Shown one piece after another: positions 25,855 through 34,531 of a stretch of DNA of 34,782 bases. Where the stretch lies: NCBI GenBank assembly GCA_021793175.1, contig JAJYTH010000030.1:1-34782 (forward strand), given 5' to 3'. How positions within the stretch are numbered: the first letter of the stretch is position 1; each line of letters starts with the position of its first letter. The translations under genes were made by a program, and so were the position numbers. The stretch is from Actinomycetes bacterium (lineage in GTDB: Bacteria > Actinomycetota > Actinomycetes > Mycobacteriales > Pseudonocardiaceae). The notes under the pieces were generated by a model. That model did not search any database, was not told where the DNA came from, and saw only the letters and a list, made by a program, of their open reading frames with translations.

Positions 25855-27603
25855 ATGCGCGCGAAGACCGCAGTCTCCCGGATCGCGGCACTGTTCGCGG
25901 TCCTGCTGGTGACAGGAGCGACCGCGATGGCCGCAGGGATGTCGAGCTCCGGCCGGTTCGATCGGCCGCAGCGGGGTTTCGCGCCCTCGTCCACGGTGCT
26001 CGAAGCCGCCGCCCCGGAGGACGTCGGGCTGGACCCCGAACCGATCCGGGAGGCCGAACTGCGGCTCGCGCGGATGACGGAGTCCGACTACGTGGACGGG
26101 CATCCGCTGTTCGCGGGCGCCGTGGGGCTGCTCGCGCACGACGGGAAGGTCGTCGACACCTACGCCGTGGGCAGCGCCGTGCGATACGCCGACGGACAGG
26201 GCACCGAACTCCCCGTCGGCGAGCAGGTGCCGATGCGTGAGGACACCATCTTCGACATCGCGTCGGTGACGAAGCTGTTCACCTCGATCGCGGTGATGCA
26301 GCTGGTGGAACGCGGCGAGGTGGACCTCGACCGGCCCGTGGCGGTCTACCTGCCGGAATTCGGGGTGAACGGCAAGCAGGACATCACCGTCCGGCAGCTG
26401 CTCACCCACACCTCGGGTTTGGAACCGGGGCTGTTTTTGTGGCGGGACTGGCCTGACGAACAGTCCCGCATCAACGCCGTGCTGGAGGTTGCGCCGCAGG
26501 ACGAACCCGGCACCACCTACACCTACTCCGATCTCAACCTCATCACGCTCGGCGTGCTGGTGGAGCGGGTGACGGGCGACGAGCTGGACGAGGTGATCGC
26601 CGAGCGGATCACCGAACCGCTCGGGATGAAGGACACGGAGTTCAACCCGCCCGCCGAGAAGCTCGACCGGATCGCCGCCACCGAATTCCAGGAACAGCCG
26701 CCGCGGGGCCTGGTGCGGGGTGAGGTGCACGACGAGAACGCCTGGTCTCTGGGCGGGGTGGCCGGGCACGCGGGGTTGTTCTCCACGGCGCGGGACCTGG
26801 GTGTGCTCGCACAGGCACTGTTGAACGGCGGCGCCTACGACGGCGAACGCATCCTGCGTCCGAGCACCGTGTTGCAGTTGTTCACGAACTACAACAGCGC
26901 ATTCCCCGACGACGCGCACGGGCTCGGCTTCGAACTCGACCAGATCTGGTACATGGGTGGGCTCACCTCACCTTCCACCGCTGGGCACACGGGTTACACG
27001 GGTACGTCGTTCGTGATCGACCGCCAGTCGCGTTCGGTGGCCGTGCTGCTGACCAACCGTGTGCATCCCTCGCGTTCGTGGGGTTCGATCAACCCGGCGC
27101 GGCAGGTGTGGGCGACCGGGCTCGCCCGGGCTCTCGCCGTCGAGCCGACGCACGGCCGACGCGCATGGTCGTCCTTCATCGGTGACGATGCCACCGCCAC
27201 GCTCACCACTCCGGACCTCAACGTCCGGGGGCGCGGTGCGGTGGTGTCCTTCGATGCCTTCGTGAACACCGAGCCGAGCGACCAGCTCGTGTTGGAGGCC
27301 AGCACCGACCGTGGCCGGACATGGGCGACCGTTCCCGTACGCGCGAGGGGCGCTGGAGCTCCCCGTGGTGAGGTGGAGGGACTTTCGGGCACGGAGGACC
27401 GCGCCTGGTGGTCGGTGCGTGCCATGGTTCCCCAGGCCGAGGTCGTCACTCTTCGTTGGCGATTCACAACAGACGGGGACTACACCGCGCGTGGGGTCGT
27501 CGTCGACGGGATCCGGGTCAGCGGAGACCGTGGGGTCCTGTTCGACGGAGAACGCCATTCACAGCGATTCGACGCGCAAGGTTTTACCTTGACCGACCGC
27601 TGA
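25855..27603 (+). CDS. secreted beta-lactamase-family serine hydrolase (YbbE/PbpX type) with C-terminal beta domain
   Basis: 582 residues from ATG 25855, which follows GGAGGGA by 4 bases; GTG 25837 is a weaker choice. A signal-type N-terminus (AALFAVLLVTGATAMAAG) precedes a PF00144 serine hydrolase: Ser137-Val-Thr-Lys140, Tyr224-Ser-Asp226 and HTGYTGTSF as third motif. The last ~140 residues form a separate beta-rich region (VVSFDAFVNTEPSDQLVLEASTDRGRTWATV...), like a jelly-roll binding domain. The position matches ybbE in the B. subtilis cluster, beside the N-acetylmuramoyl amidase AmiE. It may trim peptide from muropeptides (carboxypeptidase or esterase); the substrate is not proven by sequence. 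Confidence 0.83.
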   Translation: MRAKTAVSRIAALFAVLLVTGATAMAAGMSSSGRFDRPQRGFAPSSTVLEAAAPEDVGLDPEPIREAELRLARMTESDYVDGHPLFAGAVGLLAHDGKVVDTYAVGSAVRYADGQGTELPVGEQVPMREDTIFDIASVTKLFTSIAVMQLVERGEVDLDRPVAVYLPEFGVNGKQDITVRQLLTHTSGLEPGLFLWRDWPDEQSRINAVLEVAPQDEPGTTYTYSDLNLITLGVLVERVTGDELDEVIAERITEPLGMKDTEFNPPAEKLDRIAATEFQEQPPRGLVRGEVHDENAWSLGGVAGHAGLFSTARDLGVLAQALLNGGAYDGERILRPSTVLQLFTNYNSAFPDDAHGLGFELDQIWYMGGLTSPSTAGHTGYTGTSFVIDRQSRSVAVLLTNRVHPSRSWGSINPARQVWATGLARALAVEPTHGRRAWSSFIGDDATATLTTPDLNVRGRGAVVSFDAFVNTEPSDQLVLEASTDRGRTWATVPVRARGAGAPRGEVEGLSGTEDRAWWSVRAMVPQAEVVTLRWRFTTDGDYTARGVVVDGIRVSGDRGVLFDGERHSQRFDAQGFTLTDR

Positions 27604-27639
27604 TAGTTGCCAACTCGTTAACCGATTCGGGCTAACGCC

Positions 27640-27765
27640 AAAGTCTGGATAAGCGACTTTCCGGGCAACCGGACACTCGCAGCCCGTCGTGCGTTCCGTT
27701 CGGGTTGCGACCACCCCGAAAGGTGCGAGTAACCTTGTCACATATGCCTGGTGTTAGTAACTTTC
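27640..27765. promoter_or_regulatory. murR promoter region with inverted repeats and AGTAAC motifs
   Basis: Holds AAAGTC-N9-GACTTT (27640-27660), AAGGT-N7-ACCTT (27720-27736) and two direct copies of AGTAACYTT (27728-27736 and 27756-27764). The last copy is inside the first codons of murR. The spacing and position suit autoregulation by the encoded RpiR-family protein. No clear -35/-10 pair is recognised. Confidence 0.4.
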
Positions 27766-28730
27766 CCACCGAAGATCTCAAACCGGAGCAATCCACGGCC
27801 GACGCCGTGAACGGATCCGAGTCGGCCGAGGCGGGGACAAGCCCCCTCGTGCGCATCCGCTCATTGCTCCCGGGCCTTGCCCGCGCGGAACAGCGAGTCG
27901 CCAAGGTCGTGTTGGAGGATCCCTCCTCGGTCGCGCGCCGAAGCATCACCGAGGTGGCCATGGCCGCCAAGACCAGCGAGACCACCGTCACCAGGTTCTG
28001 CAAAGCCATCGGAGTGGGCGGCTACCCCCAGCTCCGCATCGCACTCGCCGCCGACACGGCACGCACCGAGGCCAAATCCTCCCGCGATCTGGGTGGCGAC
28101 ATCACGGCCGACGACGACCTGGCCGCGGTCGTGAGCAAGGTCGGTTTCGCCGATGCCAGGGCCGTCGAGGAGACCACCGAACAGCTCGACATCGCCGAAC
28201 TCACGCGTGTCACCGAGCTGATCGCCCAAGCGAAGCGGGTCGACGTCTACGGCGTGGGTGCCAGCGCGTTCGTCGCCGCCGACCTGCAGCAGAAGATGCA
28301 CCGCATCGGCCGGGTCTCGTTCGCGTGGTCCGACACGCACATCATGCTGACCTCGGCGGCCGTGCTCTCCGAAGACGACGTCGCGGTGGCGATCTCCCAC
28401 TCGGGCGCCACCACCGACACGGTGGAGGCCTTGCGGGTGGCCAAGGAACACGGAGCCACCACCGTGGCCATCACCAACTTCCCGAGGTCCCCGATCACCT
28501 CCGTCGCCGACCACGTGCTCACCACGGCGGCACGGGAGACGACGTTCCGTTCCGGAGCCACGGCCAGCCGCATCGCGCAGCTCACCGTGATCGATTGCCT
28601 GTTCATCGGTGTGGCGCAGCAACGCATGGACGAGTCGTTGGCGGCGTTGGAGGCCACCCGTGACGCCGTCGACGGGCACAGGCTCGGCATTCGCCCGGAC
28701 GGAAGGCGGCGTGCCCCCCAAGACCGGTAA
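27744..28730 (+). CDS. MurR/RpiR-family transcriptional regulator
   Basis: 328 residues. An N-terminal RpiR-type helix-turn-helix (RIRSLLPGLARAEQRVAKVVLEDPSSVARRSITEVAMAAKTSETTVTRFCKAIGVGGYPQLRIAL) is followed by a SIS sugar-phosphate-binding domain (VDVYGVGASAFVAADLQQKMHRIG...VAISHSGATTDTVEALRVAKEHGATTVAITN). In E. coli MurR represses murQP and senses MurNAc-6-phosphate; the placement directly before murQ suggests the same here. The start is uncertain: ATG 27744 has no ribosome site and may be leaderless; GTG 27723 and TTG 27705 are in frame upstream. The C-terminal tail (GHRLGIRPDGRRRAPQDR) is basic. Confidence 0.88.
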   Translation: MPGVSNFPTEDLKPEQSTADAVNGSESAEAGTSPLVRIRSLLPGLARAEQRVAKVVLEDPSSVARRSITEVAMAAKTSETTVTRFCKAIGVGGYPQLRIALAADTARTEAKSSRDLGGDITADDDLAAVVSKVGFADARAVEETTEQLDIAELTRVTELIAQAKRVDVYGVGASAFVAADLQQKMHRIGRVSFAWSDTHIMLTSAAVLSEDDVAVAISHSGATTDTVEALRVAKEHGATTVAITNFPRSPITSVADHVLTTAARETTFRSGATASRIAQLTVIDCLFIGVAQQRMDESLAALEATRDAVDGHRLGIRPDGRRRAPQDR

Positions 28731-28785
28731 ATCAGTCGGGCGCTCAACGGTGCGCGTTCGCCAGTCGAGAAACAGTGAGGACCAG

Positions 28786-29712
28786 ATGACCGTTTCACCA
28801 CAGGCCGTGCACGTCGAGTCGCCCACCGAGCGACGCAACCCGAACACAACCGACATCGATCAGATGTCGACCCTCGACATTCTCGCCGCCATCAACGCCG
28901 AGGACCGGACCGTCCCCGAAGCGGTGCGACAGGTGTTGCCGGAGCTGGTGAAGGCCGTCGACGCGGCCACGGACGCCCTGCGCGGTGGGAACCGGGTGCA
29001 CTATGTGGGCGCGGGCACGTCGGGACGGCTCGCGGTACTCGACGCCGCCGAGCTGGTGCCCACGTACAACGTGCCGGAAGATTGGTTCATCGCGCACCAT
29101 GCGGGCGGCCAGCAAGCGCTGCGGAACGCGGTGGAGAACGCCGAGGACAACGCCGAGGCGGGTGCCACCGAGTTGCGGGAGAGCGTGTCGCCGGGCGATT
29201 TCGTGCTGGGTCTGACGGCCTCGGGCCGCACCCCGTTCGTAATCGGCGCGCTCGAAGGAGCCAAGCAACGCGGCGCCACCACCGCGCTCGTGTCGTGCAA
29301 TCCGGAGGCATCGGTTCCCGACAGCGTGGACGTGCTGATCACCATGAGCACCGGTCCGGAAGCCATCGCGGGCTCCACGCGGATGAAGGCCGGTACGGCA
29401 CAGAAGCTGGTACTCACCGCGTTCTCCACCGCGACGATGATCAAGCTGGGGCGGACGTACTCCAACTTGATGGTTAGCGTGCGCGCGACCAACGCCAAGC
29501 TACGAGGCCGCATCATCCGGATCCTCCGGGAGGCCACGGGCTTGAGCGATCAGGACTGCAGCGAGGCTCTCACCAAGGCCGACGGTGACTTGAAGGTCGC
29601 ACTGGTGCAGTTGCTCGCCGACGTCGACGTCGCCGATGCCGCCGCCGCGCTGGAGGCCACGGACGGCCACGTCCGAGCCGCGCTCGACGCGGTGAAGCAG
29701 ACGGCGTCCTGA
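28786..29712 (+). CDS. murQ: N-acetylmuramic acid 6-phosphate etherase
   Basis: 308 residues. Cleaves the lactyl ether of MurNAc-6-phosphate to give GlcNAc-6-phosphate and D-lactate in the cytoplasm. The SIS fold has the family landmarks: MSTLDILAAINAEDRTVPEAV, VGAGTSGRLAVLDAAELVPTY, the ENAEDN segment, LTASGRTPFVIGALEGAKQRGA and STRMKAGTAQKLVLTAFSTATMIKLG...MVSVRATNAKLRGRIIRI. A small C-terminal helical part (LLADVDVADAAAALEATDGHVRAAL) is usual. ATG 28786 follows GAGG by 5 bases. It lies 55 bases after the regulator, probably cotranscribed. Its substrate needs an uptake system and MurNAc kinase (or PTS), neither of which is encoded here. Confidence 0.95.
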   Translation: MTVSPQAVHVESPTERRNPNTTDIDQMSTLDILAAINAEDRTVPEAVRQVLPELVKAVDAATDALRGGNRVHYVGAGTSGRLAVLDAAELVPTYNVPEDWFIAHHAGGQQALRNAVENAEDNAEAGATELRESVSPGDFVLGLTASGRTPFVIGALEGAKQRGATTALVSCNPEASVPDSVDVLITMSTGPEAIAGSTRMKAGTAQKLVLTAFSTATMIKLGRTYSNLMVSVRATNAKLRGRIIRILREATGLSDQDCSEALTKADGDLKVALVQLLADVDVADAAAALEATDGHVRAALDAVKQTAS

Positions 29713-29769
29713 CGGTGCGGGACGGTGCGAGGTGTTCGCGGCCGACCGCCCGTGGTCACGGCGAGGAGC

Positions 29770-30504
29770 TCACGCGCCCGTCGCGTCGGCGATTCCCTTC
29801 GCCTCTCGGGCTCCCGCCTCGAACGCCTCGCAACAGAACAACAGCCACTGCCGCACCCCGTCGGGCTCGCCCGAGGCGAACGCCTGTACCGCTTCCTCGT
29901 ATCGGCGCTGCCTACGGAAACACGCCACCTCGGGCACTGTCAGGGCTTTCGGGTCGAGCCCGGTGGCGATCATCGCGAGTCGGGCCGCCGCCCGGGCGAG
30001 CACACCGTCCGCCGAGCCGAACGGTCGCAGTGTCAGCAGCTCCCCGTGCACCACGGCCGTCAACACTGGCCCGGGCACGGTGGTGGCGCCCGTGACGAGT
30101 TGGGCGAGCAGCTCCAGACGCTGCGCCACCCCGTCGGCCGATCGAGGCCTGCCGAGCGCGTCGGCGTCATCGGTCAGGTCCGCCGCGGCGAGCACGTGCA
30201 TCCTCGCCAGTACCTGCAAAGGCGCCCGTCGCCATGTCGGCAACAACGACTCGGTGGCCTCGGCCACCCGTAGCGACCCCGCGAGCACGGGATCGGCCAC
30301 CACCCCGTCGTCGGGGAGGTCGGGATCGGCGCCGTCGAGCGCGGCGGACGCTCTGGCCGCACGCACCGACGCCTCCGCGGCGGTGGCCGAACCACCTCGC
30401 AGGTTGGCGGGTAACCGGTGTACGGCGAACACGGCGTCCTGGGCGCTCTTCGCGGCCTCGGCGACACCGCCGAGCTCCATCAGCGGTGCTAGTGGGTCGC
30501 TCAT
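29770..30504 (-). CDS. Fic-fold-like protein with decayed catalytic motif
   Basis: 244 residues from ATG 30504 (an ATG at 30516 is also possible; neither has a clear ribosome site). The layout resembles actinobacterial Fic-family proteins: an N-terminal helix with ASAALDGA, reminiscent of the class II inhibitory motif (S/T)xxxE(G/N), a helical core, then LRPFGSADGVLARAAARLAMIATGLDPKALTVPE, which lines up with HPFxxGNGR. The catalytic His reads Arg, and the GNGR loop reads ADGVLAR, so AMP transfer is unlikely. Some databases call such proteins 'oxidoreductase' without reason. It is convergent with murQ and divergent from acs; it lies next to acs in related genomes as far as I recall. Confidence 0.55.
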   Translation of the reverse strand: MSDPLAPLMELGGVAEAAKSAQDAVFAVHRLPANLRGGSATAAEASVRAARASAALDGADPDLPDDGVVADPVLAGSLRVAEATESLLPTWRRAPLQVLARMHVLAAADLTDDADALGRPRSADGVAQRLELLAQLVTGATTVPGPVLTAVVHGELLTLRPFGSADGVLARAAARLAMIATGLDPKALTVPEVACFRRQRRYEEAVQAFASGEPDGVRQWLLFCCEAFEAGAREAKGIADATGA

Positions 30505-30664
30505 GCACGCGAGCATAGGCAGCGCTCATCCACCGTTCGTCAGCCACTCGTCCCACAACGCTTGTCGGCCGTCGCGGAGTGGCTACACCTAAGTGACTTG
30601 GGGTACTAACGTCGCTACGGGCGCCGCGGGCGTAGAGCCAGGAATTCGCATTTCAGGAGGCACC

Positions 30665-32656
30665 ATGACAGAGCAGTCACCGGCACTCGACAACCTGCTG
30701 ACCGAGAGCCGAACCTTCCCTCCGAGCGAGGAGTTCGCGGCGAAGGCCAACGCGACCGAACAGTGGTACGCCGACGCGGACGCCGACCGGGAAGCGTTCT
30801 GGGAGCGCCAGGCCGAACGCCTGCACTGGGACACCAAGTGGTCGAAGGTGCTGGACTGGTCGGACGCCCCCTACGCCAAGTGGTTCGTCGGCGGCAAATT
30901 GAACGTCGCCTACAACTGCGTCGACCGACACGTCGAAAGCGGACACGGCGACCAGGTGGCGATCCACTGGGTCGGCGAGCCCGGCGACACCCGGGACATC
31001 ACCTACGCCGAACTGCACCGTGAGGTCTGCAAGGCGGCGAACGCGCTGGCCTCGCTGGGCGTGACCGCGAACGATCGGGTGGCCATCCAGCTGCCGATGA
31101 TTCCCGAGGCGATCGTGTCGATGCTCGCGTGCGCGCGGCTCGGCGCTCTGCACAGCGTCGTGTTCGGTGGGTTCTCCCCTTCCGCGTTGCGGTCACGTGT
31201 GGACGACGCCGAGGCCAAGGTCGTGATCACCTCCGACGGCCAGTACCGCCGGGGCAAGGCCGTGCCGATGAAGGCGAATGTGGATGAGGCCCTGGACGGC
31301 GCCGACACGGTGCAGAAGGTCATCGTGGTGCGGCGCGCGGGCGACGACCTCGGCGGCGAGGTGCCGTGGACCGAGGGGCGCGACGTGTGGTGGCACGACC
31401 TCGTCGACGCGCAGTCCGACGAGCACGAGCCGGAGGCATTCGACTCCGAACACCCGCTGTACATCCTGTACACGTCGGGCACCACGGGGAATCCGAAGGG
31501 CATCCTGCACACCTCGGGCGGCTACCTCACCCAGGCCGCCTACACCCACCACGTCGTGTTCGACCACAAGCCCGGTGAGGACGTGTATTGGTGCACCGCC
31601 GACATCGGCTGGGTCACCGGGCACTCCTACATCGTGTACGGGCCGCTGGCCAACCGCGCCACGCAGGTCGTGTACGAGGGAACGCCCAACACGCCGCACG
31701 AGGGCAGGCACTGGGAGATCGTGCAGAACTACAAGGTCACGATCTACTACACCGCGCCCACGTTGATCCGCACGTTCATGAAGTGGGGCAGCGACATCCC
31801 CGCCTCCTACGACCTATCGTCGCTGCGGGTGCTCGGCTCCGTCGGCGAGCCGATCAACCCCGAGGCGTGGATGTGGTACCGCGAGCACATCGGCGGCAAC
31901 CGCTGCCCCATCGTGGACACGTGGTGGCAGACCGAGACCGGCGCGATCATGATCTCGCCGTTGCCGGGCGCCACCCACGCCAAGCCCGGGGCCGCGCAAC
32001 GTGCCCTGCCCGGGCTCTCCGCGAAGGTCGTGGCCAACGACGGCACCGAGGTACCGAACAACGGTGGCGGATATCTCGTGCTCGACAAGCCGTGGCCGTC
32101 GATGCTGCGCGGTGTCTGGGGTGACGACCAGCGGTACCGGGACACCTACTGGTCGCAGCTCGCCGATCAGGGCTACTACTTCGCCGGGGACGGCGCCAAG
32201 TACGACGCCGACGGCGACATCTGGGTGCTCGGCCGGGTGGACGACGTGATGAACGTGTCGGGTCACCGCATCTCGACCACCGAGGTGGAGTCGGCACTGG
32301 TGTCACACCCGACGGTGGCCGAAGCCGCGGTCGTGGGCGCCACCGATCCGACCACGGGACAGGGCATCGTCGCGTTCGTCATCCTGCGCGGTGACGCCGC
32401 CGAGAACGAGGCCGGCGGCGAGCAGGCCATCCAGGAGCTGCGTAATCACGTGGCGAGGGAGATCGGCCCCATCGCCAAGCCCAGGCAGATCATGGTCGTG
32501 CCCGAGTTGCCCAAGACCAGGTCGGGCAAGATCATGCGGCGGCTGCTGCGCGACGTGGCCGAGAACCGCGAGATCGGTGACGTCACCACACTGGCGGACA
32601 GCTCCGTCATGGACCTGATCGCGAAGGGGATGAAGTCCGGCTCCGGCGACGACTGA
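30665..32656 (+). CDS. acs: acetyl-CoA synthetase (AMP-forming)
   Basis: 663 residues. Converts acetate, ATP and CoA to acetyl-CoA via acetyl-AMP. ANL-superfamily motifs: [11 protein letters not shown] (P-loop-like A3), the acetate-pocket [37 protein letters not shown] (A7/A8 hinge), and [11 protein letters not shown] with the catalytic Lys622, the site of regulatory acetylation in this family. ATG 30665 follows AGGAGG by 4 bases. The upstream ~150 bases to the divergent Fic-like gene must hold the promoter. The transcript ends at a strong hairpin at 32752. Confidence 0.97.
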   Translation: MTEQSPALDNLLTESRTFPPSEEFAAKANATEQWYADADADREAFWERQAERLHWDTKWSKVLDWSDAPYAKWFVGGKLNVAYNCVDRHVESGHGDQVAIHWVGEPGDTRDITYAELHREVCKAANALASLGVTANDRVAIQLPMIPEAIVSMLACARLGALHSVVFGGFSPSALRSRVDDAEAKVVITSDGQYRRGKAVPMKANVDEALDGADTVQKVIVVRRAGDDLGGEVPWTEGRDVWWHDLVDAQSDEHEPEAFDSEHPLYILYTSGTTGNPKGILHTSGGYLTQAAYTHHVVFDHKPGEDVYWCTADIGWVTGHSYIVYGPLANRATQVVYEGTPNTPHEGRHWEIVQNYKVTIYYTAPTLIRTFMKWGSDIPASYDLSSLRVLGSVGEPINPEAWMWYREHIGGNRCPIVDTWWQTETGAIMISPLPGATHAKPGAAQRALPGLSAKVVANDGTEVPNNGGGYLVLDKPWPSMLRGVWGDDQRYRDTYWSQLADQGYYFAGDGAKYDADGDIWVLGRVDDVMNVSGHRISTTEVESALVSHPTVAEAAVVGATDPTTGQGIVAFVILRGDAAENEAGGEQAIQELRNHVAREIGPIAKPRQIMVVPELPKTRSGKIMRRLLRDVAENREIGDVTTLADSSVMDLIAKGMKSGSGDD

Positions 32657-32751
32657 TCGGCTGGAACCGGCTGAGATCGGTTCAGACTGTGCCAGGACGA
32701 GCTCGACCCGCTGGGCCTGGCACGGTCGGCCGAAGAAGCGGACGAAAACAG

Positions 32752-32791
32752 AAGGCGGCCTCCACCCTGCTCGTGGTGGAGGCCGCCTTTT
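32752..32791. terminator. bidirectional terminator between acs and a convergent gene
   Basis: A 15-bp perfect stem (32752-32766 with 32775-32789), an 8-base loop and a TTTT run on the right. On the left is GAAAACAG, giving CTGTTTTC for leftward transcripts. It lies 95 bases after the acs stop and 54 before the end of the convergent secreted-protein gene. Confidence 0.88.
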
Positions 32792-32844
32792 CGGTGTGTG
32801 GGGAGAGGTGTGGAGGTGAAACCCTCACCCCGACACCGAGTCGA

Positions 32845-33630
32845 TCAGCCGGTCACGTCCAGGTGGCCGGGCTGCGGCACGGGCGTCGGTGCCTTGCCGT
32901 CCTCGTCGGGCCTCGAACCGGGGAGGTCGTCGTCCCCGCCGTTGCCGTCGTCACCGTCGTCACCGCCGTCGGCCGGAGGCGTGGTCGGCTCCTCGGTCGG
33001 CTCGGTGGGCTCCGGCTCCGGCTCGGGCTCCGGTGCGGGCGCCTCCTCCTTCTCGGTGCAGGTGGCCGTGGACAGGTCCACGGTCTGCGTACCGTTGAGC
33101 AGGTCCACCGACAGGGCGCTGACGGTGAGCGAGCCGTCGCCGTTGTCGGCCTGCTTGTTCAGGGTGATACGGGCGATGCCCTGCAGCGGGTCGGGGATCA
33201 GCTCCGTGTTCGGCTTGATTTGGTCGAGGTTGATCTCCTGGCCGTCGACCTTCAGGTCGGCGATGGAGACGTTGCCCTGGGCGTCGTCGCACTCGGCGGT
33301 CACGAGGCCCAGGCTGATGACGGGAGCACCCGGCAGCCCCAGCTCCACGTCGGCGGTGCTGGCCTTGGCGTAGCCTTCCTCGACCGCCGAGTTGAACACA
33401 CCGGCGTGCAGGATGCGGTCGGAACCGGTCGGCAGGTCGGCGTGGACGAGGTGGTCCTTACCTTCGCCGACGACGTGCGGCAGCTTGGTGATGTTGATCA
33501 GACCCGATGCGCTGAGCGCGTAGGCGGAGTCCTCGGGCTCGGCGTACGCGGCCGGGGCGAACGCGACACCACCCACGACGAGTGCGGAGAGGACACCTGC
33601 GCCGAGAGCAGCGGTTTTCTTCTTCGACAA
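32845..33630 (-). CDS. secreted acidic, proline-rich C-terminal protein of unknown function
   Basis: 261 residues from TTG 33630, with an AGAAAGG site 8 bases upstream. A basic start (MSKKKTAALGAGVL) and hydrophobic stretch end in a likely signal-peptidase site after AYA (PAAYA, near residue 30). The mature domain (residues 31-190) is beta-rich, with two Cys (TAECDDA, TATCTEK), and is followed by a low-complexity tail: EPEPEPEPTEPTEEPTTPP and GGDDGDDGNGGDDDLPG. This is the layout of actinobacterial surface or extracellular proteins with a wall-spanning tail. I do not recognise the family. It lies 73 bases after the L,D-transpeptidase gene on the same strand. Confidence 0.75.
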   Translation of the reverse strand: MSKKKTAALGAGVLSALVVGGVAFAPAAYAEPEDSAYALSASGLINITKLPHVVGEGKDHLVHADLPTGSDRILHAGVFNSAVEEGYAKASTADVELGLPGAPVISLGLVTAECDDAQGNVSIADLKVDGQEINLDQIKPNTELIPDPLQGIARITLNKQADNGDGSLTVSALSVDLLNGTQTVDLSTATCTEKEEAPAPEPEPEPEPTEPTEEPTTPPADGGDDGDDGNGGDDDLPGSRPDEDGKAPTPVPQPGHLDVTG

Positions 33631-33703
33631 GTGAGTGCCTTTCTTGGATCGGTAAGGGTATGGATCAGCAGCTGTGCTGCTGAGAGAAAGCCCCGCTACC
33701 GGA

Positions 33704-34531
33704 TCAGACGATGTTGACGATCGTTCCGAGCGGGAGTTGGGTGAGCGCTTCGAGTGCGTCCTTGGTCACCCTGATGCACCCGTCGCTGTTGGCCTTGCCA
33801 ACGAAACTGTCGTCAGGCCATGTGTGGATGCCGACGGTGCCTGGACCACCGCCGTAGGTTTCGTGCGAGTCGGAGTGGTAGCTCAGCGGGAGAACGATCG
33901 GGCTGTAGTCGTTCACGGTCTCCTCGATGGAGGCGATGATGTACGCCCGTCCCGTGGGTGTCGGAGACTCGGGCTCTCCGATGCCGACGGTCCACTCGCC
34001 GATCTGCTCGCCGTCTTTGAGGATCTCCAGGTTGAACGAGTCGAGCTCGACGTTGACGAGGTAGTCGTTCTCGGCTGACTCGACCGCGTCGCCCGAGGTG
34101 TTGATCCATCCGGTCGCGCCGTTGGGCCGGGTCGGCAGCAGGATCTGTGCCCAATCACCGTCGCGCGCGATGACGGGGACCCACGTCGGTGACGAGATCT
34201 GCTTGACAGGCAGACGTGCGATCGGCTCACCGTCGACCGCGTCGTGGACCGTCAGCTCCCGGGTCGGATGCAGGACCTCCCCTTCTGTCGGGGCGTTCGG
34301 CTCCGGGTCGATGGGAGCGTTCGGGATCTCCTCGTACGTGGTCGCCTCCGGAAGCGAGGCGGTCTGCGGCTGCTCTCCGGCGGCTTCGGCTTTCCTCTCG
34401 GTGTCCCCGCCACAGGCGGAGACCAACAATGTCAGCGTCGCCGCGGCTGCGACCGCCAACAGCTTGCGGGAGGACCGTCTACGGCCGACCGAACCTTCGT
34501 GGCAGCCTTGGGAAATTTCTGTTCTTTCCAT
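33704..34531 (-). CDS. L,D-transpeptidase (YkuD) lipoprotein with SH3-like domain
   Basis: 275 residues. The lipobox LLVSACGG puts the lipidated Cys at 40. Residues about 85-145 form an SH3-like segment (ELTVHDAVDGEPIARLPVKQ...GDWAQILLPTRPNGATGWINT), followed by a YkuD domain (about 155-275). The catalytic motif reads His236 ... SDGC with Cys252, spacing 16; the usual SHGC has Asp in place of His in the tetrapeptide. Such enzymes make 3-3 cross-links in peptidoglycan or attach proteins to it, outside the cytoplasm. ATG 34531 starts the frame, though its ribosome site is poor. About 250 bases to the window end hold its promoter; no other gene is seen there. Confidence 0.9.
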   Translation of the reverse strand: MERTEISQGCHEGSVGRRRSSRKLLAVAAAATLTLLVSACGGDTERKAEAAGEQPQTASLPEATTYEEIPNAPIDPEPNAPTEGEVLHPTRELTVHDAVDGEPIARLPVKQISSPTWVPVIARDGDWAQILLPTRPNGATGWINTSGDAVESAENDYLVNVELDSFNLEILKDGEQIGEWTVGIGEPESPTPTGRAYIIASIEETVNDYSPIVLPLSYHSDSHETYGGGPGTVGIHTWPDDSFVGKANSDGCIRVTKDALEALTQLPLGTIVNIV

